The notes: generated by a model from the sequence alone, not told the origin. Positions 7,795 to 16,835 are shown, counted from the first letter of the stretch. The stretch: 64,000 nt of DNA from JAMXLO01 sp964427005 (GCA_964427005.1 CAYRTL010000001.1:62001-126000), one strand, 5' to 3'. Numbers and translations are program-made.

Positions 7795-9199
7795 TTTCGA
7801 TCTGGCGGTCATCGGTGCCGGCGCATCCGGCCTGACCGTCACCGCGGTTGCAGCCCAGCTTGGCCTGCGCGTGGCGCTGATCGAACGCGACCGGATGGGT
7901 GGTGACTGCCTTAACTTCGGGTGCGTGCCGAGCAAGGCGCTGCTCGCCGCGTCGCATACCGCCCAAGCTGCGCGGGCCGCCGGCCGCTTTGGCCTTCGCC
8001 TGGGAGAACCGCACATCGACTGGGCTAGGGTGCATGAACACGTTCACGGGGTGATCGCAGCCATCGCGCCGATCGATTCCGAGGACCGATTTCGCCGATT
8101 AGGGGCGACCGTGCTGCGCGCCGAGGCTCGCTTTGTGGCGTCAGATGCATTGAGCGTGGATGGCCAGCGGGTGACTGCCCGCCGCATCGTCATAGCCGCC
8201 GGCAGCAGCGCCGCGGTGCCGGCGATCCCAGGCCTCGCTCAGGTCCCATACCTGACGAACGCGACGATCTTCGATCTGGCAGAGCAGCCCGACCACCTGC
8301 TGATCCTGGGAGGCGGACCAGTCGGGCTGGAAATGGCCGATGCCTTCGCCGGTCTCGGCAGCCGCGTCACCGTCGTGGAGGCGGCGACGATTGCCGGCAG
8401 GGAGGATCCGGAACTGGCGGGCCGCCTCCGCGACGCCCTGTCGAGGCGCGGCGTGGTCCTGCTGGAGGGCACCAAGGTGGCAGCGGTCGAGCCCGGGCCC
8501 GCTCTGATCCTATCCGACGGCCGCAGGATCGCCGGGAGCCATCTGCTGATCGCCGTCGGCAGACGCCCTAATCTGGAATCGCTTGATCTGGCGGCAGGCA
8601 ACGTCCAGGCGACCCCGGCAGGGATAGCCACCGATCGCGGCCTGCGCAGCGCGACAAATCGGCGTGTCTTTGCGGTGGGAGACATTGCCGATCCGCGGAG
8701 GATTGGCCCGCGCGCATTCACTCACGTGGGCTCATACCATGCCGGGATCGTGATCCGCCGTGCGGTGTTCCGGCTGCCCGCCAGGTTGGATTACGCGGCG
8801 CTGCCTCGCGTCATCTATACCAGCCCCGAACTCGCTCAGGTTGGTCTGACCGAGGCCGAGGCGGAGAGCGCCGGGCACCAAGTGGAGGTCCTCCGCTGGT
8901 CCCTGGCAGAAAATGATCGAGCCGTCGCGGAACGCGACACCGCTGGCCTGGTCAAACTCGTCGTCAGCGGGACCCGAATACTGGGCGCCGGCATTCTGGC
9001 GCCACATGCGGGCGAGATGATCGGGCTGTGGGCCCTCGCGATCGCGCGGCGAATCAGGCTTGGGACACTGGCGTCTCTCGTGATCCCATATCCAACCCGC
9101 TCCGAGGCAGGCAAGCGGGCCGCCAGCAATTTCTTTGCGCCTAAACTGTTCGCGCCACGCACGAAGTCACTGGTCCGGCTATTGTCACGGTTGCCTTGA
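7787..9199 (+). CDS. MerA-like FAD-dependent pyridine nucleotide-disulfide oxidoreductase
   Basis: 470 residues from ATG 7787, which overlaps the preceding stop by eight bases. FAD-binding GxGxxG is at residues 9-14 (IGAGASG), the redox-active CLNFGCVPSK is at 41-50 with both cysteines present, the NAD-binding motif is LILGGGPVGLEMADAFA near 170, and the second FAD motif VFAVGDIAD is near 290. The C-terminus has GEMI and the YPTRSEA variant of the dimerisation domain. It resembles mercuric reductase and dihydrolipoamide dehydrogenase but lacks the terminal cysteine pair of mercuric reductase, so mercury reduction is unlikely. Substrate unknown. Confidence 0.88.
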   Translation: MPDFDLAVIGAGASGLTVTAVAAQLGLRVALIERDRMGGDCLNFGCVPSKALLAASHTAQAARAAGRFGLRLGEPHIDWARVHEHVHGVIAAIAPIDSEDRFRRLGATVLRAEARFVASDALSVDGQRVTARRIVIAAGSSAAVPAIPGLAQVPYLTNATIFDLAEQPDHLLILGGGPVGLEMADAFAGLGSRVTVVEAATIAGREDPELAGRLRDALSRRGVVLLEGTKVAAVEPGPALILSDGRRIAGSHLLIAVGRRPNLESLDLAAGNVQATPAGIATDRGLRSATNRRVFAVGDIADPRRIGPRAFTHVGSYHAGIVIRRAVFRLPARLDYAALPRVIYTSPELAQVGLTEAEAESAGHQVEVLRWSLAENDRAVAERDTAGLVKLVVSGTRILGAGILAPHAGEMIGLWALAIARRIRLGTLASLVIPYPTRSEAGKRAASNFFAPKLFAPRTKSLVRLLSRLP

Positions 9200-9225
9200 G
9201 CAAAATTCAAACCCAATTTGCTGGC

Positions 9226-10683
9226 ATGACGGACTCAAGCGCCGGGACGCCGCGCGTCAGGCCGCGGCAGAGCCTGTCAGCTCGGCTTTGGCTGCTCACC
9301 ACGCTTGCCGTGCTGGTGAGCGAAGTTGTCGTGTTCCTGCCTTACGTTGCGCATGAGCGCGCTGGCTGGTTGCTGGGCCGCGTCGAAGATGCGTCCATTG
9401 CCGTCCTCGCGGCGGCCGGTGGACCGTTGGACGCAGCAAGGCGTGACGACTTGCTTCGCCTTGCAGATGCTGCGGCTATTCGCCTGGTGCGGCCCGACGG
9501 GTCCAGCGTCACGGTCGGGAACGATGCGAGTGAGCCAGCCGCAAGTATCGAACTCTCAAAGGAAGGCTTGTTCGCTGGTATAGGCAGGGCACTCCATGCC
9601 ATGGTCATTGGCGGTGACAGGCTGATCCGGCTCACCGCAAGGTGGCCTGTCGAGCCTCAGAATGAGGTGGTGCTGCTCCTGCACGAGGGGGACCTGAGCA
9701 GATCGCTGCGACGCTTTGCGGCGGATTTTGCGGGACTCGCCTTATTGATTGCGGGGGTAGCCGGTGGTCTCGTGTATCTCGCGGTGCTCATATTGCTCGT
9801 GCAGCCGATGCGCCGTCTGACCGGCAGCATCGCGGCGTTTCGAGCCAACCCCGAACACACGGTGCCGCTTGATACGAACGATCCCTCCATGCTGCGAAAT
9901 GACGAGATCTCCGTCGCAGCGAGCGAGTTGGCGCAGATGCAGCACGAGTTGCGGGCAGCACTTTGGCGCAATGCGCGACTGGCGGCGATTGGGACGGTGG
10001 TGGCCAAGGTCAGCCATGATCTGCGGGGCATCCTGACGCCTGCGCTGTTAACCGCGGAGCGATTGCAGCTCAACGCCGATGCGAGGGTGCAGCGCGCCGG
10101 GGAGACCCTGGCGAACGCGGTTGACCGAGCCACGGAGCTGGTACGGCGGACACTGGATTACGCGCGCGAGGGACCACCGCCGCTCGATCTTGCGCCGGTC
10201 GAATTGGCGCCGCTGGTGAACGAGGCTGCCGAAATGGCGCGGCAGGCAGGCAGTGCGCTGAAGCTGGAGAACACGGTACAGCCCGCCACCCTGGTGAGAG
10301 CGGACCGCGTCCAGTTGTTCCGAGTGCTGACCAACCTGATCCGGAACGCGGCTGAAGCCGGAGCCGAGGTCATGTGTGTTTCGGCGCATCACAACAGTCC
10401 GACGCTGTCGCTTGATATCGCGGACAATGGGCCGGGTCTGCCCGAGCAAGTGCGTGCCGAGTTGTTCCGCCCGTTCGCCAGCGCGCGGCACGGCGGCACA
10501 GGACTTGGTCTTGCGATCGCGCGAGATCTGATGGTGGCGCATGGCGGCAGTATCGAGCTGATCGAAACCGGTGAAGGCGGCACTACGTTCCGGCTGACAC
10601 TACGCCTTGCCGATACGGAAGTGGCATCTGGCGGCCACCAGGACAGTGCGCGGATTGCCCCTGCGGCGCGAGCCGACGTATAG
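9226..10683 (+). CDS. Sensor histidine kinase (HAMP, HisKA, HATPase)
   Basis: 485 residues from ATG 9226; a TTG at 9196 overlapping the previous stop (TTGA) would add ten residues. Two membrane helices (about 21-40 and 168-192) bracket a periplasmic sensor of roughly 125 residues; a HAMP-like stretch (LVQPMRRLTGSIAAF) follows. The phospho-acceptor H-box is KVSHDLRG with His near 264, the N-box LTNLIRNAAEAG, G1 DNGPGL, and G2 GGTGLGLAIARDLM. It autophosphorylates and would signal to a response regulator, but none is encoded beside it, so it is an orphan kinase here. Its position suggests it senses something related to the membrane/flavoprotein pair upstream. Confidence 0.9.
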   Translation: MTDSSAGTPRVRPRQSLSARLWLLTTLAVLVSEVVVFLPYVAHERAGWLLGRVEDASIAVLAAAGGPLDAARRDDLLRLADAAAIRLVRPDGSSVTVGNDASEPAASIELSKEGLFAGIGRALHAMVIGGDRLIRLTARWPVEPQNEVVLLLHEGDLSRSLRRFAADFAGLALLIAGVAGGLVYLAVLILLVQPMRRLTGSIAAFRANPEHTVPLDTNDPSMLRNDEISVAASELAQMQHELRAALWRNARLAAIGTVVAKVSHDLRGILTPALLTAERLQLNADARVQRAGETLANAVDRATELVRRTLDYAREGPPPLDLAPVELAPLVNEAAEMARQAGSALKLENTVQPATLVRADRVQLFRVLTNLIRNAAEAGAEVMCVSAHHNSPTLSLDIADNGPGLPEQVRAELFRPFASARHGGTGLGLAIARDLMVAHGGSIELIETGEGGTTFRLTLRLADTEVASGGHQDSARIAPAARADV

Positions 10684-10717
10684 GACGGCAACGCAACGGA
10701 TTGCTCGGGAGGCAGAT

Positions 10718-10909
10718 TTGGAGCTTCGGGAATGGCTGGTGCTTTTCCTGACCTGCGTGGCTGCCATCGCAGGCCTGCTAATCGCGGCGTCGGCTGAGGG
10801 CGAGGGTAACACCTACGCACTTGGGCTCGGCCTTTTCGTCGCTGCCGTGATCTACGGCTTCCTGTTCCTCAAGTGGCATTTCGACCGCCTCGAGCGGGTG
10901 TCGCACTGA
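10718..10909 (+). CDS. Small two-helix membrane protein, unknown function
   Basis: 63 residues starting at TTG 10718, selected because GGGAGG lies six bases upstream and no in-frame ATG or GTG follows before the first helix. Two hydrophobic stretches (LVLFLTCVAAIAGLLIAAS and ALGLGLFVAAVIYGFLFL) are joined by a short charged turn, and the C-terminus KWHFDRLERVSH is basic. No family is recognised. It lies between the kinase and methyltransferase genes with a one-base gap to the latter, so it is probably in the same transcript. Confidence 0.65.
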   Translation: MELREWLVLFLTCVAAIAGLLIAASAEGEGNTYALGLGLFVAAVIYGFLFLKWHFDRLERVSH

Positions 10910-10910
10910 C

Positions 10911-11735
10911 GTGGCACGCACAGCGGCAGTCTGGGACCCGGCCCAGTATCTGCGTTTCGCCGGCGAACGGCTGAGGCCAGCCCTCGATCTGCTGGCACAG
11001 CTACCCTTGGATGCGCCGGCGCGCGTGGTGGACCTCGGCTGTGGACCGGGCAATGTCACCGCCATCCTGCGGCAGCGATACCCGGATGCAGAGATACTCG
11101 GTATCGATGGTTCGCCGGCAATGCTGGAGAAGGCGCGTGCTGCAGTGCCCGAATGCCGGTTCGAGCAGGGCGACTTCTTCCAGTGGCAACCGGACGCGCC
11201 GCTCGATCTGATCTTCTCGAATGCCGCATTGCACTGGGTGGACCAGCATCAGACGCTATTCCCGCGTCTGTTGTCATTCCTGGCACCTGGCGGCGTACTC
11301 GCGGTGCAGATGCCGGACATGTTCGACACGCCGCTACGGCAAATCCCCTACGAGCTGTCCACCAAGGAGCCCTGGTCGCAGTATCTGCGTGGTGTCACTT
11401 CCGCGCCCGGCATTCTGTCGCCCAACGAATACTGGGACCTGCTGCGGCGGCATAGCGCTTCGCTCGATATCTGGCGGACGACGTATATGCATGCGCTCAC
11501 TGGAGAGAACGCGGTGATGGAATGGGCGTCGGGCAGCAGCCTGCGGGCATTCCTCGATCGGCTGCCGGATGAACGGAAAGAGGCGTTCCGCAAAGCCTAT
11601 TCGAATGCAGCTCGGCCGCACTACCCGCGGCGCGCCGATGGCACGACGCTGCTGCCATTCCAGCGGCTGTTCATCGTGGCGCGCACTAACGAATCAACCG
11701 CAGCAACACAAGCCTCGCGCGCTGCCCAGGCCTGA
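10911..11735 (+). CDS. tam: Trans-aconitate 2-methyltransferase-like SAM methyltransferase
   Basis: 274 residues from GTG 10911. The start WDPAQYLRFAGERLRPALDL is typical of Tam, with SAM-binding motif I VVDLGCGPGNVT near residue 40, the acidic end of motif II (ILGIDGSPAML), and FSNAALHWV near 103, a Tam signature. Tam methylates trans-aconitate, a by-product that inhibits aconitase, using S-adenosylmethionine in the cytoplasm. Its 3' end overlaps the convergent DUF3293 gene by 50 bases. Confidence 0.88.
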   Translation: MARTAAVWDPAQYLRFAGERLRPALDLLAQLPLDAPARVVDLGCGPGNVTAILRQRYPDAEILGIDGSPAMLEKARAAVPECRFEQGDFFQWQPDAPLDLIFSNAALHWVDQHQTLFPRLLSFLAPGGVLAVQMPDMFDTPLRQIPYELSTKEPWSQYLRGVTSAPGILSPNEYWDLLRRHSASLDIWRTTYMHALTGENAVMEWASGSSLRAFLDRLPDERKEAFRKAYSNAARPHYPRRADGTTLLPFQRLFIVARTNESTAATQASRAAQA

Positions 11736-12108
11736 CAATGACGATACCGCGCTGACGAAACCGGCGAGCGATACGCTCTGTACGGCGCGGATTTCCGGCG
11801 ACCAGAATATGCGCCTCGTGCCAGCGGCGCAGCGCGCCATCGGCACACATTATAAGGGTACGGCGCAGATGCTCACGCAATCGGCGTTGCATCCGGCGGT
11901 TCCAGCCCAGCGGCATCCGTTTGGATAGCGGATTCCAGGCCGTCACAAGAGCGGCTTCACGGGCGCCCAACTCATCGAACAGCCCGTCCGGCACACGTCG
12001 TCCAATGCGAACCTCATGATCCCCGACGCGATACAGCGTCAGCCGGTATGCCCGCAGCAGATGAGGTGAGATCGGCTCAGGCTGCGTTGCTCGCACTGAA
12101 CTCCACAT
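11686..12108 (-). CDS. DUF3293 domain protein
   Basis: 140 residues from ATG 12108, which lies 32 bases inside the 3' end of rodA; GTG 12096 is an alternative. The motif LLRAYRLTLYRV, the RIGRRVPDGL region and especially AALVTAWNPLSKRMP match the DUF3293 family, small cytoplasmic proteins without known function. The C-terminus overlaps tam by 50 bases on the opposite strand, an unusually long convergent overlap, so part of the C-terminal sequence (basic, Arg-rich) may be constrained by tam rather than by function. Confidence 0.75.
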   Translation of the reverse strand: MWSSVRATQPEPISPHLLRAYRLTLYRVGDHEVRIGRRVPDGLFDELGAREAALVTAWNPLSKRMPLGWNRRMQRRLREHLRRTLIMCADGALRRWHEAHILVAGNPRRTERIARRFRQRGIVIVRPGQRARLVLLRLIR

Positions 12109-13219
12109 CCCGATGCACGTGCACCGACATGAGCACGCCGAACCCGATCATCACGGTGATCATGGCCGAACCGCCATGCGAGACCAGCGGCAGGGGCACG
12201 CCTCCAACCGGTATCGCGCCCATGACCATTGCGATGTTGACGAAGACGTAGAGGAAGAAATTGCAGGCAATACCAAACGCCACCAGCCGGCCGAATTGAT
12301 GCCGGCAGCGAATCGCGATGGCCATGCCCCCCAGCACGATTGCAGCCAGCAGCACCATGAGCGCCACTCCACCGACAAAGCCCAGCTCCTCGCCAATCAT
12401 GGTGAAGATGAAATCGGTCTGCTTCTCCGGCAAGAAATCCAGGTGGCCTTGCGTGCCTTGCAAGTAACCCTTGCCCCACATCCCTCCTGAGCCCAGCGCG
12501 ATCTTCGATTGGATGATGTTGTAGCCAGCCCCGAGCGGATCGCTCTCCGGGTTCAGGAAGGTATCGATGCGCGCACGCTGATAATCATGGAGATGGCTGT
12601 ACGCGATGCGTGCCGCGAACGGTATCGGCAGCGCCACGAGCAGAAACTTCCACCACCGGACGCCAGCCGCGAAGAACACCGCTGCCCCGAGCAATGCGGT
12701 GATGACTGCGGTGCCAAGATTGGGCTCCTTCACAATCAGCACCACCGGGACCAGGACGGCAATCGTCGGTGGAATCAGGAACAGCGGATTACCGATACGC
12801 TCCCACGAAGCGCGGTGGAACCATGAGGCCAACGCCAGCACGAGGGCGATCTTCATCAGCTCGGATGGCTGGAGCTGCAATCCTCCCAGTTCGATCCAGC
12901 GTTGTGCGCCCTTGCCGACATGGCCGTAGCGCATCACCAGTACGAGCAGCACCAGGCCGACGAAGTAACTCGGCCAGGCGAGGCGCGCGATAAAGCGGAT
13001 ATCGACCAGCGCGATGCCGATCATCAGCACAAGGCCGGCGGCAAAGCGTAGTACATGACGGGACGCATACGGCTCCGGCGCACCGCCAGCCGCGCTGTAC
13101 AGGGCGGCATAGCCCACTCCGGCGAGACCGCACAGCAGCAGCACGTAGAGCCAGTTGACCTGCCAGATCTTGGCGCCAATGCCGAATGAAGGTTCGCGCC
13201 ATAGCCGGCCTTCCCTCAT
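12077..13219 (-). CDS. rodA: Rod shape-determining protein RodA (SEDS glycosyltransferase)
   Basis: 380-residue polytopic membrane protein of the SEDS family, the peptidoglycan glycosyltransferase partner of PBP2. Conserved segments include GKGAQRWIELGGLQLQPSEL near residue 100, the KEPNLGTAV motif carrying the catalytic aspartate-like site of TM5, the LGSGGMWGKGYLQGTQ loop and FLPEKQTDFIFTMIGEE, and the C-terminal GGVPLPLVSHGGSAM. Its ATG overlaps the mrdA stop by four bases. It works with MreBCD in lateral wall growth, so the cell is expected to be rod-shaped at some stage. Confidence 0.96.
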   Translation of the reverse strand: MREGRLWREPSFGIGAKIWQVNWLYVLLLCGLAGVGYAALYSAAGGAPEPYASRHVLRFAAGLVLMIGIALVDIRFIARLAWPSYFVGLVLLVLVMRYGHVGKGAQRWIELGGLQLQPSELMKIALVLALASWFHRASWERIGNPLFLIPPTIAVLVPVVLIVKEPNLGTAVITALLGAAVFFAAGVRWWKFLLVALPIPFAARIAYSHLHDYQRARIDTFLNPESDPLGAGYNIIQSKIALGSGGMWGKGYLQGTQGHLDFLPEKQTDFIFTMIGEELGFVGGVALMVLLAAIVLGGMAIAIRCRHQFGRLVAFGIACNFFLYVFVNIAMVMGAIPVGGVPLPLVSHGGSAMITVMIGFGVLMSVHVHRDVEFSASNAA

Positions 13220-15081
13220 CGGGACACCTGTGCAACCTGCGCACCGGGCAATTCCTCATGCCCGGCTGGATCACGCTGCAGCGCGTCCATCATGATGTCG
13301 CGCGCGATCGGCGCCGCGGCGGCAGCGCCCGCGTTGCCGTGCTCCACCACAACCGCAACCGCGTAACGCGGTACATCATATGGCGCATAGGCGACGAACA
13401 GGGCGTGCGGCCGCAACTCCCACGGCAGCTTCGCACTGTCGAAATGACCTTGTTCGCGCTGTTCACGCGAAACGCGGCGGACCTGCGAGGAGCCGGTCTT
13501 GCCCGCCATCTGCCAGCGCTGATCGGGCAGCTTGGCAGCGGGCGCGGTGCCGCCCGGTTCATTGACGACAGCCCACATGCCTTCCCTCGCGACATGCAGG
13601 AACCGGTCCGACAAATCCAGATTCGGCCAGTCACTGGGATCCGATCCCGGCTGTAGCACGCCGCCCATCTTCCGCGTCAGGTGGGGCTCCACTTTGCGGC
13701 CGGTCGCAATGCGCGCGGCGTATGTCACGAGCTGCAACGGCGTGACCTGGATGTAGCCCTGGCCGATGCCGGACACCACGGTATCGCCCAGATTCCACGG
13801 GTGCCCCTGGCCCGTGCGCCAACTGCGGGTCGGGACGAGGCCGGTGCGGGCGCCCGGCAGGTCGATCTCCAGCTCGGTCCCCAGTCCGAAGCGATGTGCC
13901 ATCGCAGCGATACGGTCGATGCCGATGCGTTTGGCAGTTTCGTAGAAGTACACATCGCAACTGTTCTTCAGGGCACCACGCATATCGAGCGTGCCGTGAC
14001 CGCCCTGACGCCAGCAGTGGAAGCGCGCGTCGCCGAGATCGAAATGGCCGGGGCAGTTAACGACATCGCCAGGCGAGACGAGGCGAGACTCCAGCGCGGC
14101 CAAGGCAACCGCCATCTTGAAGGTCGAGCCGGGCGCATAGAGGCCTGCGGTCGCGCGATTCACCAACGGCGTATGCTTATCCTGCGTCCACTCCTGCCAT
14201 TGCGCCTGAGACACCCCCGAATTGAACAAGGATGGATCGAACGACGGGTTCGTCCCCATCGCCAGCACCTCGCCATTGCGGCAGTCGAGCACCACGGCGC
14301 TGGCACTTTCATCGCCGAGATGACCTAGCAGTGACTGTTGCAAGCCGGCATCGAGCGTTAGAGTGATTTCCTCTCCAGGCGATCCTTCGTGGCGGTCCAG
14401 CTCGCGTATCACGCGGCCAAGTGCATTCACCTCGAGCTGCACGGCTCCTGCCGTGCCACGCAAATCGAGATCGTGCTGCTTCTCCAGCCCCGCACGGCCG
14501 ACCCTTATCCCTGGCAGAGAGAGTTCCGCATCATCGGCCACATCCGCTTCACTCGGCGGTGCGACATAGCCGACCACGTGCGCGAGTTGCGCACCGAACG
14601 GATACATCCGCGTCGTGCCGACATCGACCAGGATGCCTGGCAGATCAGGCGCGTTGACCTCGATGGCGGCCATCTCATCCCAGCTTAGGAATTCGCGAAT
14701 CATGGTTGGGATGAAGCGACGATGGCGATGCAGATCGCGGTCGATCCGCGCGCGCTCATAATCAGTCAGTGGCACGATGCGTGAGAAGTTATCCAGTGTC
14801 GCCGCTACGTCGTTGGTCTGTTCGGCGACGAGCAAGGCGCGCCAGTTGAGCTTGTTGCCGGCAAGCACAGTACCGAAGCGATCGAGGATGCGGCCACGCG
14901 GTGGAGCGATCAGCCGTGCGCTGACGCGGTTCTCTTCGGCAAGAGTGGAATAGCGCTCGCCCTCGACGACTTGCACCTGATAAAGCCGCGCCGCCAGCCC
15001 GCCCAGCAGCGCGACCTGGCCGCCCATCATGAGCAAGGCGCGCCGAGTGAATACATTGGTACGGCGTGTCTCGCGTCGCAT
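13216..15081 (-). CDS. mrdA: Penicillin-binding protein 2 (elongation transpeptidase)
   Basis: 621 residues. One N-terminal membrane helix (about 15-35) is followed by the pedestal domain with PPRGRILDRFG (60-70) and the transpeptidase. Active-site motifs are in order: STFK with Ser319 and Lys322, SCD at 374-376 (the SxD form usual in PBP2), and KTG at 528-530. It cross-links peptidoglycan in the elongasome with RodA. Overlaps rodA at ATGA and follows mreD after a one-base gap. Confidence 0.96.
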   Translation of the reverse strand: MRRETRRTNVFTRRALLMMGGQVALLGGLAARLYQVQVVEGERYSTLAEENRVSARLIAPPRGRILDRFGTVLAGNKLNWRALLVAEQTNDVAATLDNFSRIVPLTDYERARIDRDLHRHRRFIPTMIREFLSWDEMAAIEVNAPDLPGILVDVGTTRMYPFGAQLAHVVGYVAPPSEADVADDAELSLPGIRVGRAGLEKQHDLDLRGTAGAVQLEVNALGRVIRELDRHEGSPGEEITLTLDAGLQQSLLGHLGDESASAVVLDCRNGEVLAMGTNPSFDPSLFNSGVSQAQWQEWTQDKHTPLVNRATAGLYAPGSTFKMAVALAALESRLVSPGDVVNCPGHFDLGDARFHCWRQGGHGTLDMRGALKNSCDVYFYETAKRIGIDRIAAMAHRFGLGTELEIDLPGARTGLVPTRSWRTGQGHPWNLGDTVVSGIGQGYIQVTPLQLVTYAARIATGRKVEPHLTRKMGGVLQPGSDPSDWPNLDLSDRFLHVAREGMWAVVNEPGGTAPAAKLPDQRWQMAGKTGSSQVRRVSREQREQGHFDSAKLPWELRPHALFVAYAPYDVPRYAVAVVVEHGNAGAAAAAPIARDIMMDALQRDPAGHEELPGAQVAQVSR

Positions 15082-15082
15082 A

Positions 15083-15637
15083 TCAGGCGCGTTCCGGATC
15101 GGCCACCGTGCGGTGGGCGCATATGAACAGCATTGCCAGCACGGGATAAAGCGCCACGGTCAACACTGCCTGGAAAAGCGCCGGGCCGGCGGGCAGCAGG
15201 CGGAACGACAGCAGCATCATGAGCCCCCAACCGAGAGCGGCTGCGCCGATGGCAAAACCGGCAAAGGCGAGCCACACCGGCAGGAAGCCCTGACGGGTCA
15301 GCACCCGCCGCCAGCGCAGCGCAAGGCCGTGCACAATCAGCAGAATAAGTGCGCCGACGCCGAGAGGCAGATAGCCCAGCAGATCCAGCAGCACGCCAAT
15401 GATGAAGACGATCGGCGGCGGCATGGCAGCGGGACGGAACAGAGACCAGAAATACACGCAGGCCAGCGTCACTGCCGGCAGTAACTCGGCCTGATCGGCG
15501 ATGCCAAACGGTACCATCGTCAGCAGCATCAGCAGAATGGTGCAGCTCGCTGGGAAGGCTTGGCGCGCGGCGATATCCAGCCGGCGGCCCAATGTCGCGC
15601 GAGGGCGAATACCAGGAGACTGATCGGCTCGTGCCAT
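15083..15637 (-). CDS. mreD: Rod shape-determining protein MreD
   Basis: 184 residues, highly hydrophobic with about five membrane segments and the characteristic FIIGVLLDLLGYLPLGVGAL motif near residue 78. MreD is the poorly conserved inner-membrane partner of MreC. Its ATG overlaps the mreC stop (TGATG). Assignment rests on the motif plus position between mreC and mrdA. Confidence 0.9.
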   Translation of the reverse strand: MARADQSPGIRPRATLGRRLDIAARQAFPASCTILLMLLTMVPFGIADQAELLPAVTLACVYFWSLFRPAAMPPPIVFIIGVLLDLLGYLPLGVGALILLIVHGLALRWRRVLTRQGFLPVWLAFAGFAIGAAALGWGLMMLLSFRLLPAGPALFQAVLTVALYPVLAMLFICAHRTVADPERA

Positions 15638-16500
15638 CAGCGCCCGCGCCGCTCGACCATGCGGCCGGGTGCTTCCGGTGGCGAGATGCCGCCCAGCCCG
15701 TAGTCAAAGATGCGCACCACTTCGAGCTGATCCAGCTTTGCGGCGGGGACCACCTCCGGCACGTTCGAGCTGCTGAAATGCACGATGCCGATTGGCAGGT
15801 TGGCGGGGAACGCGCTGGCTTCCGTGCTGGTGACGATCCGCTCGCCCTCCTGCGGCATGCTGCCTTCCGGCCAATAGACCAGACGCGGGCGCGGACCGTT
15901 CGTTCCGATCAGGATGGCGTGCGCGCGCGAGTTCTCCAGGATCACCGGGATGCGGCTGTTGAGATCGGTGATCAGCAGCACCCGCGCGGTGCGCGCGCCC
16001 ACTTCGGTGACACGTCCGACGAGGCCGCGTTCGTCGAGCGCAATCTCTCCCTTGCGGATACCGTGATTCGGACCGACCGATAGCAGTACAGCCTTGGCGT
16101 ACACCCCCCCGGCATCGGCCACCACGCGTGCCGTCACGTAAGAGGGTGCCGGATCGGGGATCCATCGTAGATTGGCCTTGAGCCGCTGGTTCTCCGCGTC
16201 CAAGGCGAGCGCGACCGACTGCCAGCGGCGCAGGCGCTCGTTCTCTTCCCGTAAGCGCGCATTCTCACCGCGGATGTCCCACAAATCGGCAGCATTGCTG
16301 ATGGCGTTCCGCACCCCGGCGAGCGGTTCGGCAAGGATGACGTATATCGGCGCAAGGGCGTCGGCCAGCGCCATGCGTGCACGTTCGGCAAGCAGCGCAT
16401 CGGCTTTGCCCAGAAGCATCAGACCAAAGGAGGCGGCAATCAGTACCGGCAGCGTCAGCTTGGCCAGTGCCTGTCGCGCCTGAATGGAGAGACGGATCAC
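15637..16500 (-). CDS. mreC: Cell shape-determining protein MreC
   Basis: 287 residues from GTG 16500. An N-terminal membrane helix (LTLPVLIAASFGLMLLG) is followed by a coiled coil (NARLREENERLRRW, about 78-110) and the periplasmic beta-barrel domain with VLLSVGPNHGIRKGEIAL and TDLNSRIPVILENSRA. MreC links cytoplasmic MreB to PBP2/RodA. It is 335 bases from mreB, an interval that holds a small ORF and an inverted repeat. Confidence 0.93.
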   Translation of the reverse strand: MIRLSIQARQALAKLTLPVLIAASFGLMLLGKADALLAERARMALADALAPIYVILAEPLAGVRNAISNAADLWDIRGENARLREENERLRRWQSVALALDAENQRLKANLRWIPDPAPSYVTARVVADAGGVYAKAVLLSVGPNHGIRKGEIALDERGLVGRVTEVGARTARVLLITDLNSRIPVILENSRAHAILIGTNGPRPRLVYWPEGSMPQEGERIVTSTEASAFPANLPIGIVHFSSSNVPEVVPAAKLDQLEVVRIFDYGLGGISPPEAPGRMVERRGR

Positions 16501-16520
16501 GCGGCTGCCCTACCGTGAAT

Positions 16521-16552
16521 GGTGCCCGCGAGTATAGCGGGATGTGGGCACC
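16521..16552. repeat. Inverted repeat in the mreB-mreC spacer
   Basis: GGTGCCC at 16521-16527 pairs with GGGCACC at 16546-16552, and a second overlapping palindrome CCCGC/GCGGG (16525-16529 and 16537-16541) lies inside, so two mutually exclusive stems are possible. A TATACT-like -10 sits between the arms on the minus strand, 30-odd bases before the mreC GTG, but no convincing -35 was found. It could be an internal promoter with an operator or an mRNA structure. Confidence 0.4.
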
Positions 16553-16594
16553 AAGGCATGAGCCATCGGGAGGTTGCCTCAGTGTGTGGCTGGT

Positions 16595-16747
16595 TTACCG
16601 CTCCAGGCCGCGATCCTTGCCCTGAGCCAGCTTCTCGAGGTCATCCGCCAGCTTGCGCATGGCCATGGCGGTCGCAGCGTCGCGTACGGTCGCCGCCCAT
16701 CGGCGCAGCGCCGCAGCCCACGCCCGCAGGTCACTCGGTGTCGCCAT
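16595..16747 (-). CDS. Small conserved-looking alpha-helical protein within the mre operon
   Basis: 50 residues from ATG 16747 to TAA 16595, in the gap between mreB and mreC and on the same strand. It starts MATPSDLRAWAAALRRWA and continues with repeated Ala/Leu/Arg heptad-like spacing and MRKLADDLEKLAQGKD, so one or two amphipathic helices are expected. Similar short proteins with a SDLRxWAxxLRxWA start are familiar from alphaproteobacteria, though I know no function for them. A G-rich ribosome site (GGGGAA) is close to the ATG. Coding is inferred from the coherent composition and the operon position. Confidence 0.6.
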   Translation of the reverse strand: MATPSDLRAWAAALRRWAATVRDAATAMAMRKLADDLEKLAQGKDRGLER

Positions 16748-16835
16748 TTCCCCATACCCTTTGGGGGTGACCTGCTACACGATTGATCCTGAAAGTCGAG
16801 TCATGCGCGAAACATCAAATGCGCATCAACGTTGC

